A DNA stretch of 45,611 nt, from contig CAYRVF010000022.1 of assembly GCA_964427535.1 (NCBI GenBank), positions 1-45,611 of the forward strand, read 5' to 3'. Positions 7,987 through 18,136 of this stretch are shown in pieces. The stretch is from CAYRVF01 sp964427535 (lineage in GTDB: Bacteria; Chloroflexota; Ktedonobacteria; Ktedonobacterales; JADMIN01). Within the stretch, counting starts at the first letter, position 1; the number at the start of each line of letters is the position of its first letter. Made by a program: the position numbers and the translations under genes. The notes below the pieces were generated by a model. The model was not told the DNA's origin. It did no database searches and saw only the letters and a program-made list of their open reading frames with translations.

Positions 7987-8023
7987 CCTCACCCCCGCTA
8001 CAATATCCATAAGCGGAATGAGG
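7987..8023 (+). promoter_or_regulatory. Stem-loop in the ftsH 5' leader
   Basis: CCTCA (7987-7991) pairs with TGAGG (8019-8023), and CCGCT (7995-7999) pairs with AGCGG (8012-8016). Together they form a two-part hairpin just after the predicted transcription start. It could affect stability or translation of the protease mRNA; this is inference from pairing only. Confidence 0.4.
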
Positions 8024-8043
8024 GGCGTGCGTACCACAGAAAT

Positions 8044-10308
8044 GTGAGCGCTTTCCATCTGAGAAAGCAGGTGCCAGCGAAAATGTTCGGTGTACACGCG
8101 CTCCGGGCGCGCGGACGTCAAGGCTCCGATGCGAGCCTAGGCGCAGTCGCGCACGCGGATGCACTCCGAAATAACAATGACAATGGGCAATTTAACAACC
8201 GGCCAACAATGGGACCAAATCGCCCGCCGAACGCGGGTCCGAATGGCTCGAACCGGCCGCGCCCGAACCAGGGGATCGGTTGGATCTCGCGGTTGTTGTT
8301 CCTGATTCTGATTTTGATCGTCGGCTACAACCTGTATGTGTATCTGGCGCCAAATAACAATGGACCAGTCGTCGATCTGCGCTACAGCGATTTCCTCAAT
8401 CAGGTCAACGCGAACAATGTGCAGACCGTGACCGTGCAGACAGGTGGCCAGATTAGCGGTGACCTCAAGTCGCCCGTCACGAATTACACCCAGGCGAGCG
8501 GGACGAAGGTGGCCTCGGCCGACCACTTCACAACGATTGACCCGTTCACCAATGACGCTGCGCTCCAACAGGATCTGCAGCAACACAACGTGCAAGTCGT
8601 CGGCAAGTTGTCGGGTAGTAACGACTTCTGGATTGGCATCCTGATTAACGTGCTGCCAATCGCCGCGCTGATCTTCCTGCTGGTCTGGCTTTCGCGCCGC
8701 GCGACACAGAGCCAGCAGAACATCTTCAGCTTCGGCAAGAGCCGCGCGAAGTTGATCATGGAGGACCGCCCCACCACGACGTTCGCCGATGTGGCTGGCG
8801 TCGACGAGGCGAAGTCCGAGCTTGAAGAGGTCGTCGAGTTCCTGAAGACGCCGCAGAAGTTCCAGCGGCTGGGCGGCAAGATTCCGAAGGGCGTGTTGCT
8901 GGTTGGCCCTCCGGGAACAGGTAAGACGCTGCTCGCTCGCGCCGTGGCAGGCGAGGCGGGGGTGCCGTTCTTCTCGATGTCGGGCTCCGAGTTCGTCGAG
9001 GTGCTGGTGGGCGTCGGCGCGAGCCGCGTGCGCGACCTCTTCGAGCAGGCCAAGAAGGCTGGGCCGAGCATCATCTTCATCGATGAGATCGACGCGGTTG
9101 GCCGGCAGCGAGGCACGAGCCTGACCACCAACGACGAGCGCGAGCAGACACTGAATCAGTTGCTCGTCGAGATGGACGGCTTCGACGCGCGGCAGGCTGT
9201 CGTGGTCATCGCGGCCACCAACCGGCCCGACAACCTGGACCAGGCGCTGCTGCGTCCTGGACGTTTCGACCGCCGTGTGACGGTGGACCGCCCGGACTGG
9301 AAGGGCCGTCAGGCGATCCTGATGATCCACAGCCGTGGTGTGCCGCTGGCCTCGGATGTCGATCTGCAGCAGATCGCGCGGATGAGCACCGGCATGGTTG
9401 GCGCCGACCTCGCCAATCTGGTGAATGAGGCGGCTCTGCTCGCGGCCCGGCGCAACCTGGACCGCGTGAACATGCGCTGCTTCTTCGACGCGCTCGACCG
9501 CATCCAGCTTGGCGCGGAAAGGCCGTTGGTGCTCAGCGAAGACGACTTGCGTGTCGTCGCGGTCCATGAGGGCGGGCACGCGCTCGTTGGCTTGCTGACA
9601 CCGCACTCCGACCCCGTGACCAAGGTGACGATTGTGCCGCGCGGGCAGGCACTGGGCGTCACACAGTATACGCCGACTGACGACCGCTACAACTACTCCA
9701 GGGAGTATCTGTACGGACGCATCATGACGGCGCTCGGCGGACGTGCCGCCGAGGAAGTGGTTATCGGCAGCATCACAACCGGTGCGGAAAACGATCTGCA
9801 GCAGGTGACGATGCTGGCGCGCAACATGGTTGGACGCTGGGGCATGAGCAGCCGTGTTGGCCTGGTCTCGTTCAGCGACCGGCAGAGTCCGTTCGGTGCG
9901 GGCGGTGACTTCAGCCAGCGCGAGTACAGCGAGCAGACCGCGGCGCTGATCGACGAAGAGGCGCACGATCTGGTGCAGACGGGGTACGCCCAGGTGAAGC
10001 AGTTGCTCACCGAGCACAAGGCCACCCTGGAGCGCATCGCCTCAGAACTGCGACGGCACGAGACCATCGACGCCAAGCAGCTGCAGCAGATTCTCGTGGA
10101 GACGGGCGTAAGTCTCGCGGAAGTCGCGCCGACGCCAGACGCCGAGACGACGACGACCAGCCCGGCAGGGGTCGACATGCCGCTCGCTGGGTCCACCACC
10201 AACGGCAATGGGAATGGCTCGGCGAACGGCAACAGCCCGGAGAGCGGCGGCACATCACAGGCGCCGGGTAGCTCGACCTATCCGCCGACATACCCACACA
10301 ACTCCTAG
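8044..10308 (+). CDS. ftsH: ATP-dependent zinc metalloprotease FtsH
   Basis: The protein of up to 754 residues is a membrane-anchored AAA+ protease degrading misfolded membrane and regulatory proteins. It has an Asn/Pro-rich N-terminal extension to about residue 78, TM1 near 80-101, an extracytoplasmic domain, and TM2 near 198-220. The AAA module has Walker A GPPGTGKT (288-295), Walker B IIFIDEID and the second region of homology RPGRFDRRV. The peptidase motif is HEGGH (508-512) where HEAGH is usual; the zinc-binding pattern HExxH is intact. The C-terminal tail is Asn/Gly/Ser-rich and probably disordered. The start is uncertain: GTG at 8044 lacks a ribosome site, and in-frame ATGs lie at 8083 and 8209. 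A strong terminator follows, so the gene is likely monocistronic. Confidence 0.96.
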   Translation: MSAFHLRKQVPAKMFGVHALRARGRQGSDASLGAVAHADALRNNNDNGQFNNRPTMGPNRPPNAGPNGSNRPRPNQGIGWISRLLFLILILIVGYNLYVYLAPNNNGPVVDLRYSDFLNQVNANNVQTVTVQTGGQISGDLKSPVTNYTQASGTKVASADHFTTIDPFTNDAALQQDLQQHNVQVVGKLSGSNDFWIGILINVLPIAALIFLLVWLSRRATQSQQNIFSFGKSRAKLIMEDRPTTTFADVAGVDEAKSELEEVVEFLKTPQKFQRLGGKIPKGVLLVGPPGTGKTLLARAVAGEAGVPFFSMSGSEFVEVLVGVGASRVRDLFEQAKKAGPSIIFIDEIDAVGRQRGTSLTTNDEREQTLNQLLVEMDGFDARQAVVVIAATNRPDNLDQALLRPGRFDRRVTVDRPDWKGRQAILMIHSRGVPLASDVDLQQIARMSTGMVGADLANLVNEAALLAARRNLDRVNMRCFFDALDRIQLGAERPLVLSEDDLRVVAVHEGGHALVGLLTPHSDPVTKVTIVPRGQALGVTQYTPTDDRYNYSREYLYGRIMTALGGRAAEEVVIGSITTGAENDLQQVTMLARNMVGRWGMSSRVGLVSFSDRQSPFGAGGDFSQREYSEQTAALIDEEAHDLVQTGYAQVKQLLTEHKATLERIASELRRHETIDAKQLQQILVETGVSLAEVAPTPDAETTTTSPAGVDMPLAGSTTNGNGNGSANGNSPESGGTSQAPGSSTYPPTYPHNS

Positions 10309-10335
10309 CGCACGACATCGTGTGGTAGGGCAAGG

Positions 10336-10367
10336 GGCCAGGCATCCATGTGGTGCCTGGCCTTTTT
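10336..10367 (+). terminator. Intrinsic terminator of ftsH
   Basis: GGCCAGGCA (10336-10344) pairs perfectly with TGCCTGGCC (10354-10362) around a nine-base loop, followed at once by TTTTT. It lies 28 bases after the ftsH stop. Confidence 0.92.
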
Positions 10368-10519
10368 GTGTGTTCAACTTGTGTGTTCAACGCTGTCGCG
10401 AGGACGTGTGAAACCACCTGCCTCCCTCCGACCGCCGTCACTTTCTCTCGCTCCGTGGTGTACAGTCTTCAACGGAAGGCCCGCGCGGGTGCGCGCACGC
10501 GGAGAAACGGGGTGCCACG

Positions 10520-12427
10520 ATGGCGACGGTAGCTCATGGACGGCGGCAGACCGCTTCAGCAGAGGCGGCAGCACGCCGCAAGGGGCGCGGAGCGGACGAC
10601 AGGCGAACCCAGCGAGCGCGGGTGCGGCGGATGCTGCGATTGCTGCGGCCATACCGCTGGGGGCTGCTCGCCGCGTCGGTGCTGTTGATCGTCTCGAATG
10701 GGCTGGGGTTGGTCTGGCCGTTGGTCATTCGCACGCTGCTCAACACCATACTCGCCCAGAAGGATGCGGCGCTGCTCAATGCCGTCGTCGGTGCGCTGCT
10801 GCTCGTCTTCGTCGTCCAGGCCATCGCGGGGGCGGGTGAAGGGTATCTTGTCACCTCGCTCGGCGAGCGCATCTCGTTCGACCTCCGCACGACGCTCTTC
10901 CGCCACTTGCAGCAACTCTCCCTCACGTTCTACGACTCCAGGCGGACGGGCGAGCTAATGAGCCGGGTGACGAACGACGTCACGGTGCTGCAGACCGCGC
11001 TCACGAGCAACATCCTGCCGATTGCGTCACAGGTTGTCGTGCTGGTGGGCAGCGTCGCGATCAGCCTCGCTATCAACTGGCGCTTTACTCTGGTGGCGCT
11101 GGTTGTCGCGCCCGTCGCGGGCATCGCGGCGATGCTCCTCGGCAGACGCATCCGCGAGACGACTCGCGGTGTGCAAGAGACGCTGGGCGACGCGGGCATT
11201 GTGCTCGAAGAGACGCTCTCCGCTCCACGTGTGGTAAAGGCATTTGCCCGCGAGGACTATGAGACGGAGCGATTCACGGCGCGCATGCTGCTCTCGCTGC
11301 GTGAGGCGCTGCGGCGGGCCGTCTCGCAGGCGCTGCTTGGTCCGGTGAGCGAGTTCATCGGCTTCGCGGGCGTGGTGCTCGTGATCTGGGTCGGCGGCCG
11401 CGAGGTCATCGCGGGGCGGCTGACAGCTGGAGACCTGATCGCGTTCATCTTCTACATGTTCCTCGTCATCGGGCCGCTCACATCGCTCGCGTCGCTCTAC
11501 TCGCAGATTCAGGTGGCTCTTGGCGCGGCGGGCCGCGTCTTCGAGCTGCTCGACGAGCCGGTCGAGCCTGCGCTCAATTCGGCGAATGAGGCCAGCCTGC
11601 CAGTGCTCACCGGACAGGTCACGTACGAGCACGTGTCCTTCGCCTACGCCGCAAGCACGACGGCTGACAGCGAGGGAGTGCCGTTCGCCAGGCGCCCTGA
11701 TGTCTTGCGCGACGTTTCCTTTGAGGTGCTGCCCGGTCAGGTTGTCGCGCTCGTAGGGCCTAGTGGCGCGGGCAAGACGACGACGTTGAGCCTGCTGCTG
11801 AGACTCTACGAGATCGCGAAAGGCGCCATCCGTGTCGACGGCATCGACGTCCGCACAGTGCCGGTACGAGCACTGCGCTCTCAGATGGCGCTCGTGCCGC
11901 AGGAGCCGGTGCTCTTTGGAGACTCCATCGCCGAGAACATCCGCTACGGGCGACTCGACGCCAGCGAGGACGATGTGCGCGCGGCGGCTACAGCCGCGAA
12001 CGCGATGGAGTTCATCTCCACGCTGCCCGAGGGTTTCGCGACCATCGTCGGCGAGCGTGGTGTGAAGCTCTCGGCGGGGCAACGCCAGCGCATCGCCATC
12101 GCCCGCGCGCTGCTGCACGATCCGCGTATTCTGCTGCTCGACGAGGCCACCGCCTCGCTCGACAACGAGTCGGAGGCGCTCGTGCAGGATGCGCTCAACC
12201 GGCTGATGCGCGGACGCACGACGGTCGTAGTCGCGCATCGCCTCACCACCGTCGAGCGCGCCGATCTCATCCTCGTGCTGGACGGCGGCCAGATCGTAGA
12301 GCGCGGCACCCACGCCGAGTTGATGGCCTTCCACGGCCTCTATGACCGCCTCTACACCCGCAACTTCGAGGAGGAAGAGCCAGAACCTCACCCCCTACCC
12401 CCTTCCCTTGAGGGAAGAGGCCGCTGA
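10520..12427 (+). CDS. ABC exporter, fused membrane and ATPase domains
   Basis: The 635-residue protein is a half-size ABCB/MsbA-type exporter working as a dimer in the inner membrane. An Arg-rich cytosolic N-terminus (about 1-45) precedes six transmembrane helices (about 50-330). The ATPase domain has Walker A GPSGAGKT (413-420), the Q-loop VPQEPVLFGDSI, signature LSAGQ (517-521, Ala for the usual Gly), Walker B ILLLDEATASLD and the H-loop AHRLTT. The substrate cannot be inferred; lipids or drugs are typical. The last about 14 residues (PHPLPPSLEGRGR) are encoded by a dispersed CT-rich repeat, so the natural C-terminus probably ended near EEEEPE before the repeat arrived. No partner exporter gene is adjacent, so a homodimer is likely. 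Confidence 0.92.
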   Translation: MATVAHGRRQTASAEAAARRKGRGADDRRTQRARVRRMLRLLRPYRWGLLAASVLLIVSNGLGLVWPLVIRTLLNTILAQKDAALLNAVVGALLLVFVVQAIAGAGEGYLVTSLGERISFDLRTTLFRHLQQLSLTFYDSRRTGELMSRVTNDVTVLQTALTSNILPIASQVVVLVGSVAISLAINWRFTLVALVVAPVAGIAAMLLGRRIRETTRGVQETLGDAGIVLEETLSAPRVVKAFAREDYETERFTARMLLSLREALRRAVSQALLGPVSEFIGFAGVVLVIWVGGREVIAGRLTAGDLIAFIFYMFLVIGPLTSLASLYSQIQVALGAAGRVFELLDEPVEPALNSANEASLPVLTGQVTYEHVSFAYAASTTADSEGVPFARRPDVLRDVSFEVLPGQVVALVGPSGAGKTTTLSLLLRLYEIAKGAIRVDGIDVRTVPVRALRSQMALVPQEPVLFGDSIAENIRYGRLDASEDDVRAAATAANAMEFISTLPEGFATIVGERGVKLSAGQRQRIAIARALLHDPRILLLDEATASLDNESEALVQDALNRLMRGRTTVVVAHRLTTVERADLILVLDGGQIVERGTHAELMAFHGLYDRLYTRNFEEEEPEPHPLPPSLEGRGR

Positions 12428-12490
12428 ATGGGCTTGTGTAGCCTTCGGTTGCTCATGTTACTCCCCCTTACCCTTATGAAGGGAAGGGGG
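12391..12490. repeat. Two CT/GA-rich hairpin repeats after the exporter gene
   Basis: The first copy (12391-12420) contains CTTCCC (12402-12407) facing GGGAAG (12412-12417) and overlaps the 3' end of the exporter reading frame. The second (12463-12490) forms CCCCCTT plus CCCTT against AAGGG plus AAGGGGG with one bulged A. Both resemble the elements at 3611-3654 and 45213-45245. Confidence 0.6.
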
Positions 12491-12599
12491 CCGGGGGGAT
12501 GAGGCCCCGCCTATCCTTGCCGCGCCGCGCGCTCGCGTGTTATCGTGCCCAGGCAATACACGACGAGGTGATCGCGACTCGCGAGAAGAGGGTGACTCT

Positions 12600-14312
<1,713 letters not shown>

Positions 14313-14343
14313 TGCGCGACCGGCGACGAATGGGGCCAAAATT

Positions 14344-14352
14344 TGCTAAAAT
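14344..14352 (+). promoter_or_regulatory. Extended -10 promoter element
   Basis: TGCTAAAAT (TGn plus TAAAAT) is about 80 bases before the start of the small membrane protein at 14435. No -35 box is evident, as expected for an extended -10 promoter. It shares the TGCTA core with other leaders here. Confidence 0.5.
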
Positions 14353-14434
14353 GAGTATGGAGGATGGGCAGAGGAGATGGCGCCCGTGAGCGTCTGCCAA
14401 GCCGCCCCGATTGGCCCCCCGGAGAGGTTATGCG

Positions 14435-15031
14435 ATGCCAGCTACTTACGTCAACGATCTCGTCGCCACCGCGCTGCCGGGCGCGCTCGCGGCGCTCTCC
14501 CTCGGTAGTGGCATTGGCATCGGCTTAGGTCTCCGGCTCAAGCGAGACTATGTCGCGCAACCGACCCAGGCTCCGTCCTCCAGTAGCCGCCGCCATACCG
14601 GGCCTACCGTCTGGCGCGCGCTCCTCGCACCTACACTGCTTGCCATGAGCGTCGTGCTTGGCGTGCTGGGCTTCTTCCTCGGTGGTCTGCCCGCACTGGC
14701 CATCGCCGGTGTGGCGCGCCCGCTCTTCCCTCCCGCGGTCACCACGGGGTTGCCTAGCATCGTCGTCGGCGTGCTTGGCGGCATGCTGGCGGGTTATTTG
14801 GGGATGGCCGTCATCTGGTGGGCGGCCCGGCCGCTCATCCGACCCCAACGCGAGATCCTCAGCCCGGTCGAGTATGCGCTCATCGCGGGCCTCGGCCTCG
14901 GCTCAGGCGTCGGCTTCATGACTGGCATTGCCTACAGCTACATGGGCGCCGTCGCCGTCGGCGCGGAGGTCGGAGTGTTGAGCGCGCTCGTCGGCATCCT
15001 CATGCTCCGGTCGCGCTGGGCGGCTGCTTAA
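14435..15031 (+). CDS. Glycine-rich integral membrane protein, function unknown
   Basis: The 198-residue protein has about five hydrophobic segments, near residues 8-30, 55-85, 95-125, 140-165 and 170-192. Small residues (Gly, Ala) dominate, as in GLGLGSGVGFMTGIAYSYMGA. No known domain is recognised. The start at 14435 is supported by GGAGAGG seven bases upstream. It has its own extended -10 promoter and sits between hutU and the convergent DUF309 gene, so no operon partner suggests a role. Confidence 0.7.
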   Translation: MPATYVNDLVATALPGALAALSLGSGIGIGLGLRLKRDYVAQPTQAPSSSSRRHTGPTVWRALLAPTLLAMSVVLGVLGFFLGGLPALAIAGVARPLFPPAVTTGLPSIVVGVLGGMLAGYLGMAVIWWAARPLIRPQREILSPVEYALIAGLGLGSGVGFMTGIAYSYMGAVAVGAEVGVLSALVGILMLRSRWAAA

Positions 15032-15094
15032 CAGGCTCTTGCAGCGGCGACAAAACGCGACGCGTCCAACTCGTTCGCGATGTCGCCAACTGGA

Positions 15095-15538
15095 CTACCG
15101 GTCGTCAGCGAGCGAGACGCGCGGCAGGAGCGCCAGATCGACCTCGCGAAAATGGTCGGGGCCGAGCGCATGGAGCGCCGCACGCAGACGACGAGCGTCG
15201 TCAATGAGCCGCCGTACCTCGACTGACATGCAGACGGGCGCGAAGAACTCCAGGTAGTCGGCACCTGATTGTAGCTTCATGAGCGCGCCACGATAGTTGC
15301 CGCGCAGCAGATGATAGCAGCCGACGCCCACCTGAAGGATGCCCTTGTAGAGGGTTCTGATCGAGTGCGGCTCGGCCTTCCAGAGCGTTTCAAGCGTCTC
15401 GTGGCACTCGAAGTACTCGCGCGCGTTGAACTGCTCGATGCCTTTGAGCAGGGCTTCCGGTGGCTCTTCGTTGCGGCGCTCGTCAACCTCCTGTGGCGTC
15501 GGCAGTGGTCCACGCAGCGGGAGGATGGGGACATCCAT
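15095..15538 (-). CDS. DUF309 domain protein
   Basis: The 147-residue cytosolic protein carries the DUF309 signature: FNAREYFECHETLETLWK, followed by YKGILQVGVGCYHLLRGN and YRGALMKLQSG. The conserved His, Glu and Trp of this all-helical family are present, and they may form a metal or ligand site, but no activity is established. The start at 15538 (MDVPILPL) has GGAGGG nine bases upstream; an upstream ATG would add a basic, repeat-derived stretch. It may follow the cyclic-nucleotide-binding gene in the same direction, but a 258-base gap with a palindromic repeat lies between, so it is probably a separate unit. Confidence 0.85.
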   Translation of the reverse strand: MDVPILPLRGPLPTPQEVDERRNEEPPEALLKGIEQFNAREYFECHETLETLWKAEPHSIRTLYKGILQVGVGCYHLLRGNYRGALMKLQSGADYLEFFAPVCMSVEVRRLIDDARRLRAALHALGPDHFREVDLALLPRVSLADDR

Positions 15539-15608
15539 CACAAGCGACCCTCCACGAATATGCTGGGGATGTCTGTGCTTCTTGGAGGTGGGTGTGTCTG
15601 GCGGGCGC

Positions 15609-15628
15609 GGGCGAGGCATGCCTCGCCC
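15609..15628. repeat. 20-base perfect palindrome, likely dispersed element
   Basis: GGGCGAGGCA (15609-15618) is followed directly by its exact reverse complement. A related but degenerate structure with GGGGCA/TGCCCC arms lies at 42261-42286 after phoB. Its position between genes fits a small dispersed repeat or a bidirectional terminator-like hairpin. Confidence 0.65.
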
Positions 15629-15796
15629 TTACAAGGACAGTCGCGAACGCGTCACGTAGATGCTGGAACGCTGGGCGCGTTGATGCCGCCATCCGCGTGC
15701 CGTCCCGTCGTCGGGCGTAGCGAGCCGCCCGGCCCGACACCTAGTGAAGAGCCAGGCCAAGTGCGCCCGCCACGTGGCGCGTGATATGGCGGCGAA

Positions 15797-16219
15797 CTAG
15801 CCGAGGCTCGCTTCTTGTCGGCGCAAGCGGCGGCTGAGCACGGCGAGCAGCTTGATGCCGATATCCGGCGACTCGCGGAGCGCCGCACGGAAGTCCCACA
15901 CGGGGATCACGAGGGCGCGTACTGGTTCGAGAGCGACAGCTGTGGCCGTGCGCGGCAGGTCATCCAACAGCGACATCTCGCCGAGCACCGCGCCACGCTC
16001 GAACACGCCGAGATCGCGCGTCTCGCCCTCAGCCGTCTGCTGCGTGACGCGCACGCGCCCGGTGGTCAGAATGAACAGGCCGACGCCCGTCTCACCCTGC
16101 CGCAGCAGCGTCGCCCCCTCCGGGTACTCGCGCTCGCGGCAGTTGACCGACAATATCTGGAGCTCACGTTTCGTCAGGTCGCTAAAGAGCGGCACCTGAG
16201 CGAGCACATCCTCATACAT
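15797..16219 (-). CDS. Cyclic-nucleotide-binding domain protein
   Basis: The 140-residue protein consists almost entirely of one cyclic-nucleotide-binding (CRP-like sensor) domain: VPLFSDLTKRELQILSVNC, then LRQGETGVGLFIL, then the phosphate-binding cassette GEMSLLDDLPRTATAVA with the Glu and Arg that contact the nucleotide in known family members. There is no helix-turn-helix, so it is not a CRP-type regulator; it probably acts through protein contact. The start at 16219 (MYEDVLAQVP) is the conserved domain start; upstream codons are unlike the family. It follows the Cache receptor gene by 129 bases in the same direction, and TACAAT lies at 16304 to 16299 on the minus strand as a possible own -10. 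Ligand (cAMP, c-di-GMP or none) is unproven. Confidence 0.87.
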   Translation of the reverse strand: MYEDVLAQVPLFSDLTKRELQILSVNCREREYPEGATLLRQGETGVGLFILTTGRVRVTQQTAEGETRDLGVFERGAVLGEMSLLDDLPRTATAVALEPVRALVIPVWDFRAALRESPDIGIKLLAVLSRRLRRQEASLG

Positions 16220-16348
16220 GTGCGCTGCCCGCCTTTCTTTCCCCGGTCTCCCTGAGGAACACCCTCGCCCAGACGGAACGTGTCTGGAAGCCGGCGCCAT
16301 TGTACCTTATCCGCTCCCATCGCGTCCATGCACTCTCAGAGCGTGTGA

Positions 16349-17992
16349 TCACCGGCCCCACGGGCGGCCCTGCTCGTCCGCGTTTTGCCTGCCAAACTGT
16401 GGAACGGAGGCCCTGCCCTGGCGCGCCTGAGCCATCCCTTGCCATCGCTCGGCCGCGCCGTCGCCCCACGCTTCCGCGGGCATGCGGCCCATCGGTGCCT
16501 GAGCCGCCTCGCCGCCGACGGGCATCGCCCCATTGGGCATCTTGGCGCCCCACGGATCGCCATTCCCCGGCCCCATCATCTGCGGGTACCCAGCCGCGGT
16601 CATGTCATTCGCGCTGGTCATGCCGCGAGCTGGTCGCGCGCCCACAGGCTGTCCGACTGGCATCATCGGACCACCGGGTCGCACTGCGCGCACGGTTGGC
16701 TGTGCCATGCCGGGCATCTGGTTCGGCGTCATGCTATTTCCGGAGCCGAGGGCGGGCATCTCGTCCATCGTGGTCGACTCACCACGTGGTCGCAGCGAGA
16801 GCCGCTGCACACCGACGAGCTCCTGCAGCTGGCGCACGACTTGCTCCAGCCGCTCGGCGCTGGCGGTAGAGTGCTGCGAGTTCGCGGCGACCTGTTCGGC
16901 GATCTCGATGACGGCCTGCATCGCGCCCGTCATCCGCTCGTACTGCGACGCTTGTTGGCGGCTTGAGTTACTGATGTCGCGAACCGAGCGCGTCATATAC
17001 GCAAGAATCGAGTCGATCTGCGCGGGGGCGATCTCGGCTCGCCGCTGAATCACCTGATTGCCCATGAGCGCGAGTTGATCGGTGCGCTGCGCGATGTCTT
17101 TCGCCATGTCAGAGAAGCCCTGCAGCGCCTTATTGATGGCGTTCACCGCCCACACCTGCTGTGCGGAGCCACCGGCCTGCTGCGAGGCGCTGCTGCCGAT
17201 CTGCTCGGAGGCATCGCTCACCTGACGCGCCACCCGCTGCAGCGTGCTAATGATCGCCGAGGCGAAGAGCAACGCGAGGATGATACCAGCGATCATGATG
17301 ATGACGCCGAGCAGCAGTAGCTCAATCGTCGTGCTGCGCTGCAGGCTCGTGACGGTGTCGAGCGGCACACCCACCGAGAGCACGCCGATGAAGTTCTGCT
17401 GCGGTCCGTAGAGTGGGGCGTACTCGACGTAGTATTGGGTGCTATTCAACGCTTGTTCGCCAAGCCACTCACGTGGAGTCGCCGACAGCGCCATATGCTG
17501 GGCGATCTGCGCGTCGAGCGGAGCGTTCACATCGCGCTCGCTGAGCGAGGTAGAGGTGCTCCCCATCTTCTGCAGCGTCGTGGCGACACGCGTGCAGGGA
17601 ATCACTGCACCTTTCGCGTTCGCGCACTGGTAGACCGAGACGATGCCGCCGATAAGTTGCTTCACGGAGTCGACGTAATCGGTGTCGCCATTAAGCTGAT
17701 ACTTGCCAAAGTTCGTCGCCGCGCCGACGTTGAAGTCATGGCCCGTCGTGGGAGAATCGGCCACCAGCTTGTTATCTGAGGAGATGGAGATGTTCTGGCC
17801 GTATTGCGTCGTCAACACCAGTTGCGCAATCTTGAGGTTATCGCGCTCCTGGTTCTGCGCTTGTTGCAACGCATAGTTCTGAATCGCGTTGTTCGCGATA
17901 AAGAGTGTCGCGGCTGTGCTGAGCACCGCCCCGAAGAGCACGATCAGCGTAAGCTGCGCGCGAACACCCAGGCGCACACGTCTTCGCGCCAT
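16349..17992 (-). CDS. Cache-domain membrane receptor lacking the chemoreceptor signalling tip
   Basis: The 547-residue protein has TM1 near 12-34, an extracytoplasmic region to about 215, and TM2 near 225-250. The extracytoplasmic part resembles a single-Cache (sCache_3-like) sensor: LIGGIVSVYQCANAKG, and YYVEYAPLYGPQQNFIGVLS. A long helical coiled coil follows (about 255-420), similar to methyl-accepting proteins. However, the highly conserved hairpin tip that contacts CheA and CheW is not there; the corresponding stretch reads IAQRTDQLALMGNQVIQRRAE. The last about 120 residues are Met/Pro/Gly-rich and look disordered. I start at ATG 17992 (MARRRVRLG), with AGGAGG 11 bases upstream. It sits between a DUF4388 gene and a cyclic-nucleotide-binding gene. 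Probably a sensor with a non-chemotaxis output. Confidence 0.8.
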   Translation of the reverse strand: MARRRVRLGVRAQLTLIVLFGAVLSTAATLFIANNAIQNYALQQAQNQERDNLKIAQLVLTTQYGQNISISSDNKLVADSPTTGHDFNVGAATNFGKYQLNGDTDYVDSVKQLIGGIVSVYQCANAKGAVIPCTRVATTLQKMGSTSTSLSERDVNAPLDAQIAQHMALSATPREWLGEQALNSTQYYVEYAPLYGPQQNFIGVLSVGVPLDTVTSLQRSTTIELLLLGVIIMIAGIILALLFASAIISTLQRVARQVSDASEQIGSSASQQAGGSAQQVWAVNAINKALQGFSDMAKDIAQRTDQLALMGNQVIQRRAEIAPAQIDSILAYMTRSVRDISNSSRQQASQYERMTGAMQAVIEIAEQVAANSQHSTASAERLEQVVRQLQELVGVQRLSLRPRGESTTMDEMPALGSGNSMTPNQMPGMAQPTVRAVRPGGPMMPVGQPVGARPARGMTSANDMTAAGYPQMMGPGNGDPWGAKMPNGAMPVGGEAAQAPMGRMPAEAWGDGAAERWQGMAQARQGRASVPQFGRQNADEQGRPWGR

Positions 17993-18136
17993 ATCCTCAA
18001 GCCCTCCTCTGCTCGCCTGGGCACGAATTTCCCATCGCCACCCGAAGATGTCTCTCTCCAGCATCCGAAGCACCACCGGACGCCGCCGTGCCGCGCCGCG
18101 CTGGCTGGAGCCAGCGCGCAACACACCCAAGAGAGA

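Noticed and set aside
8137..10017. 626-codon open frame antisense to ftsH
   Set aside because: It is a shadow of the GC-rich codon pattern of ftsH; its translation has no family features and ftsH on the other strand is certain.
11027..12391. 454-codon open frame antisense to the ABC exporter
   Set aside because: Composition is Arg/Glu/His-rich shadow sequence, while the plus strand encodes a complete exporter with all motifs.
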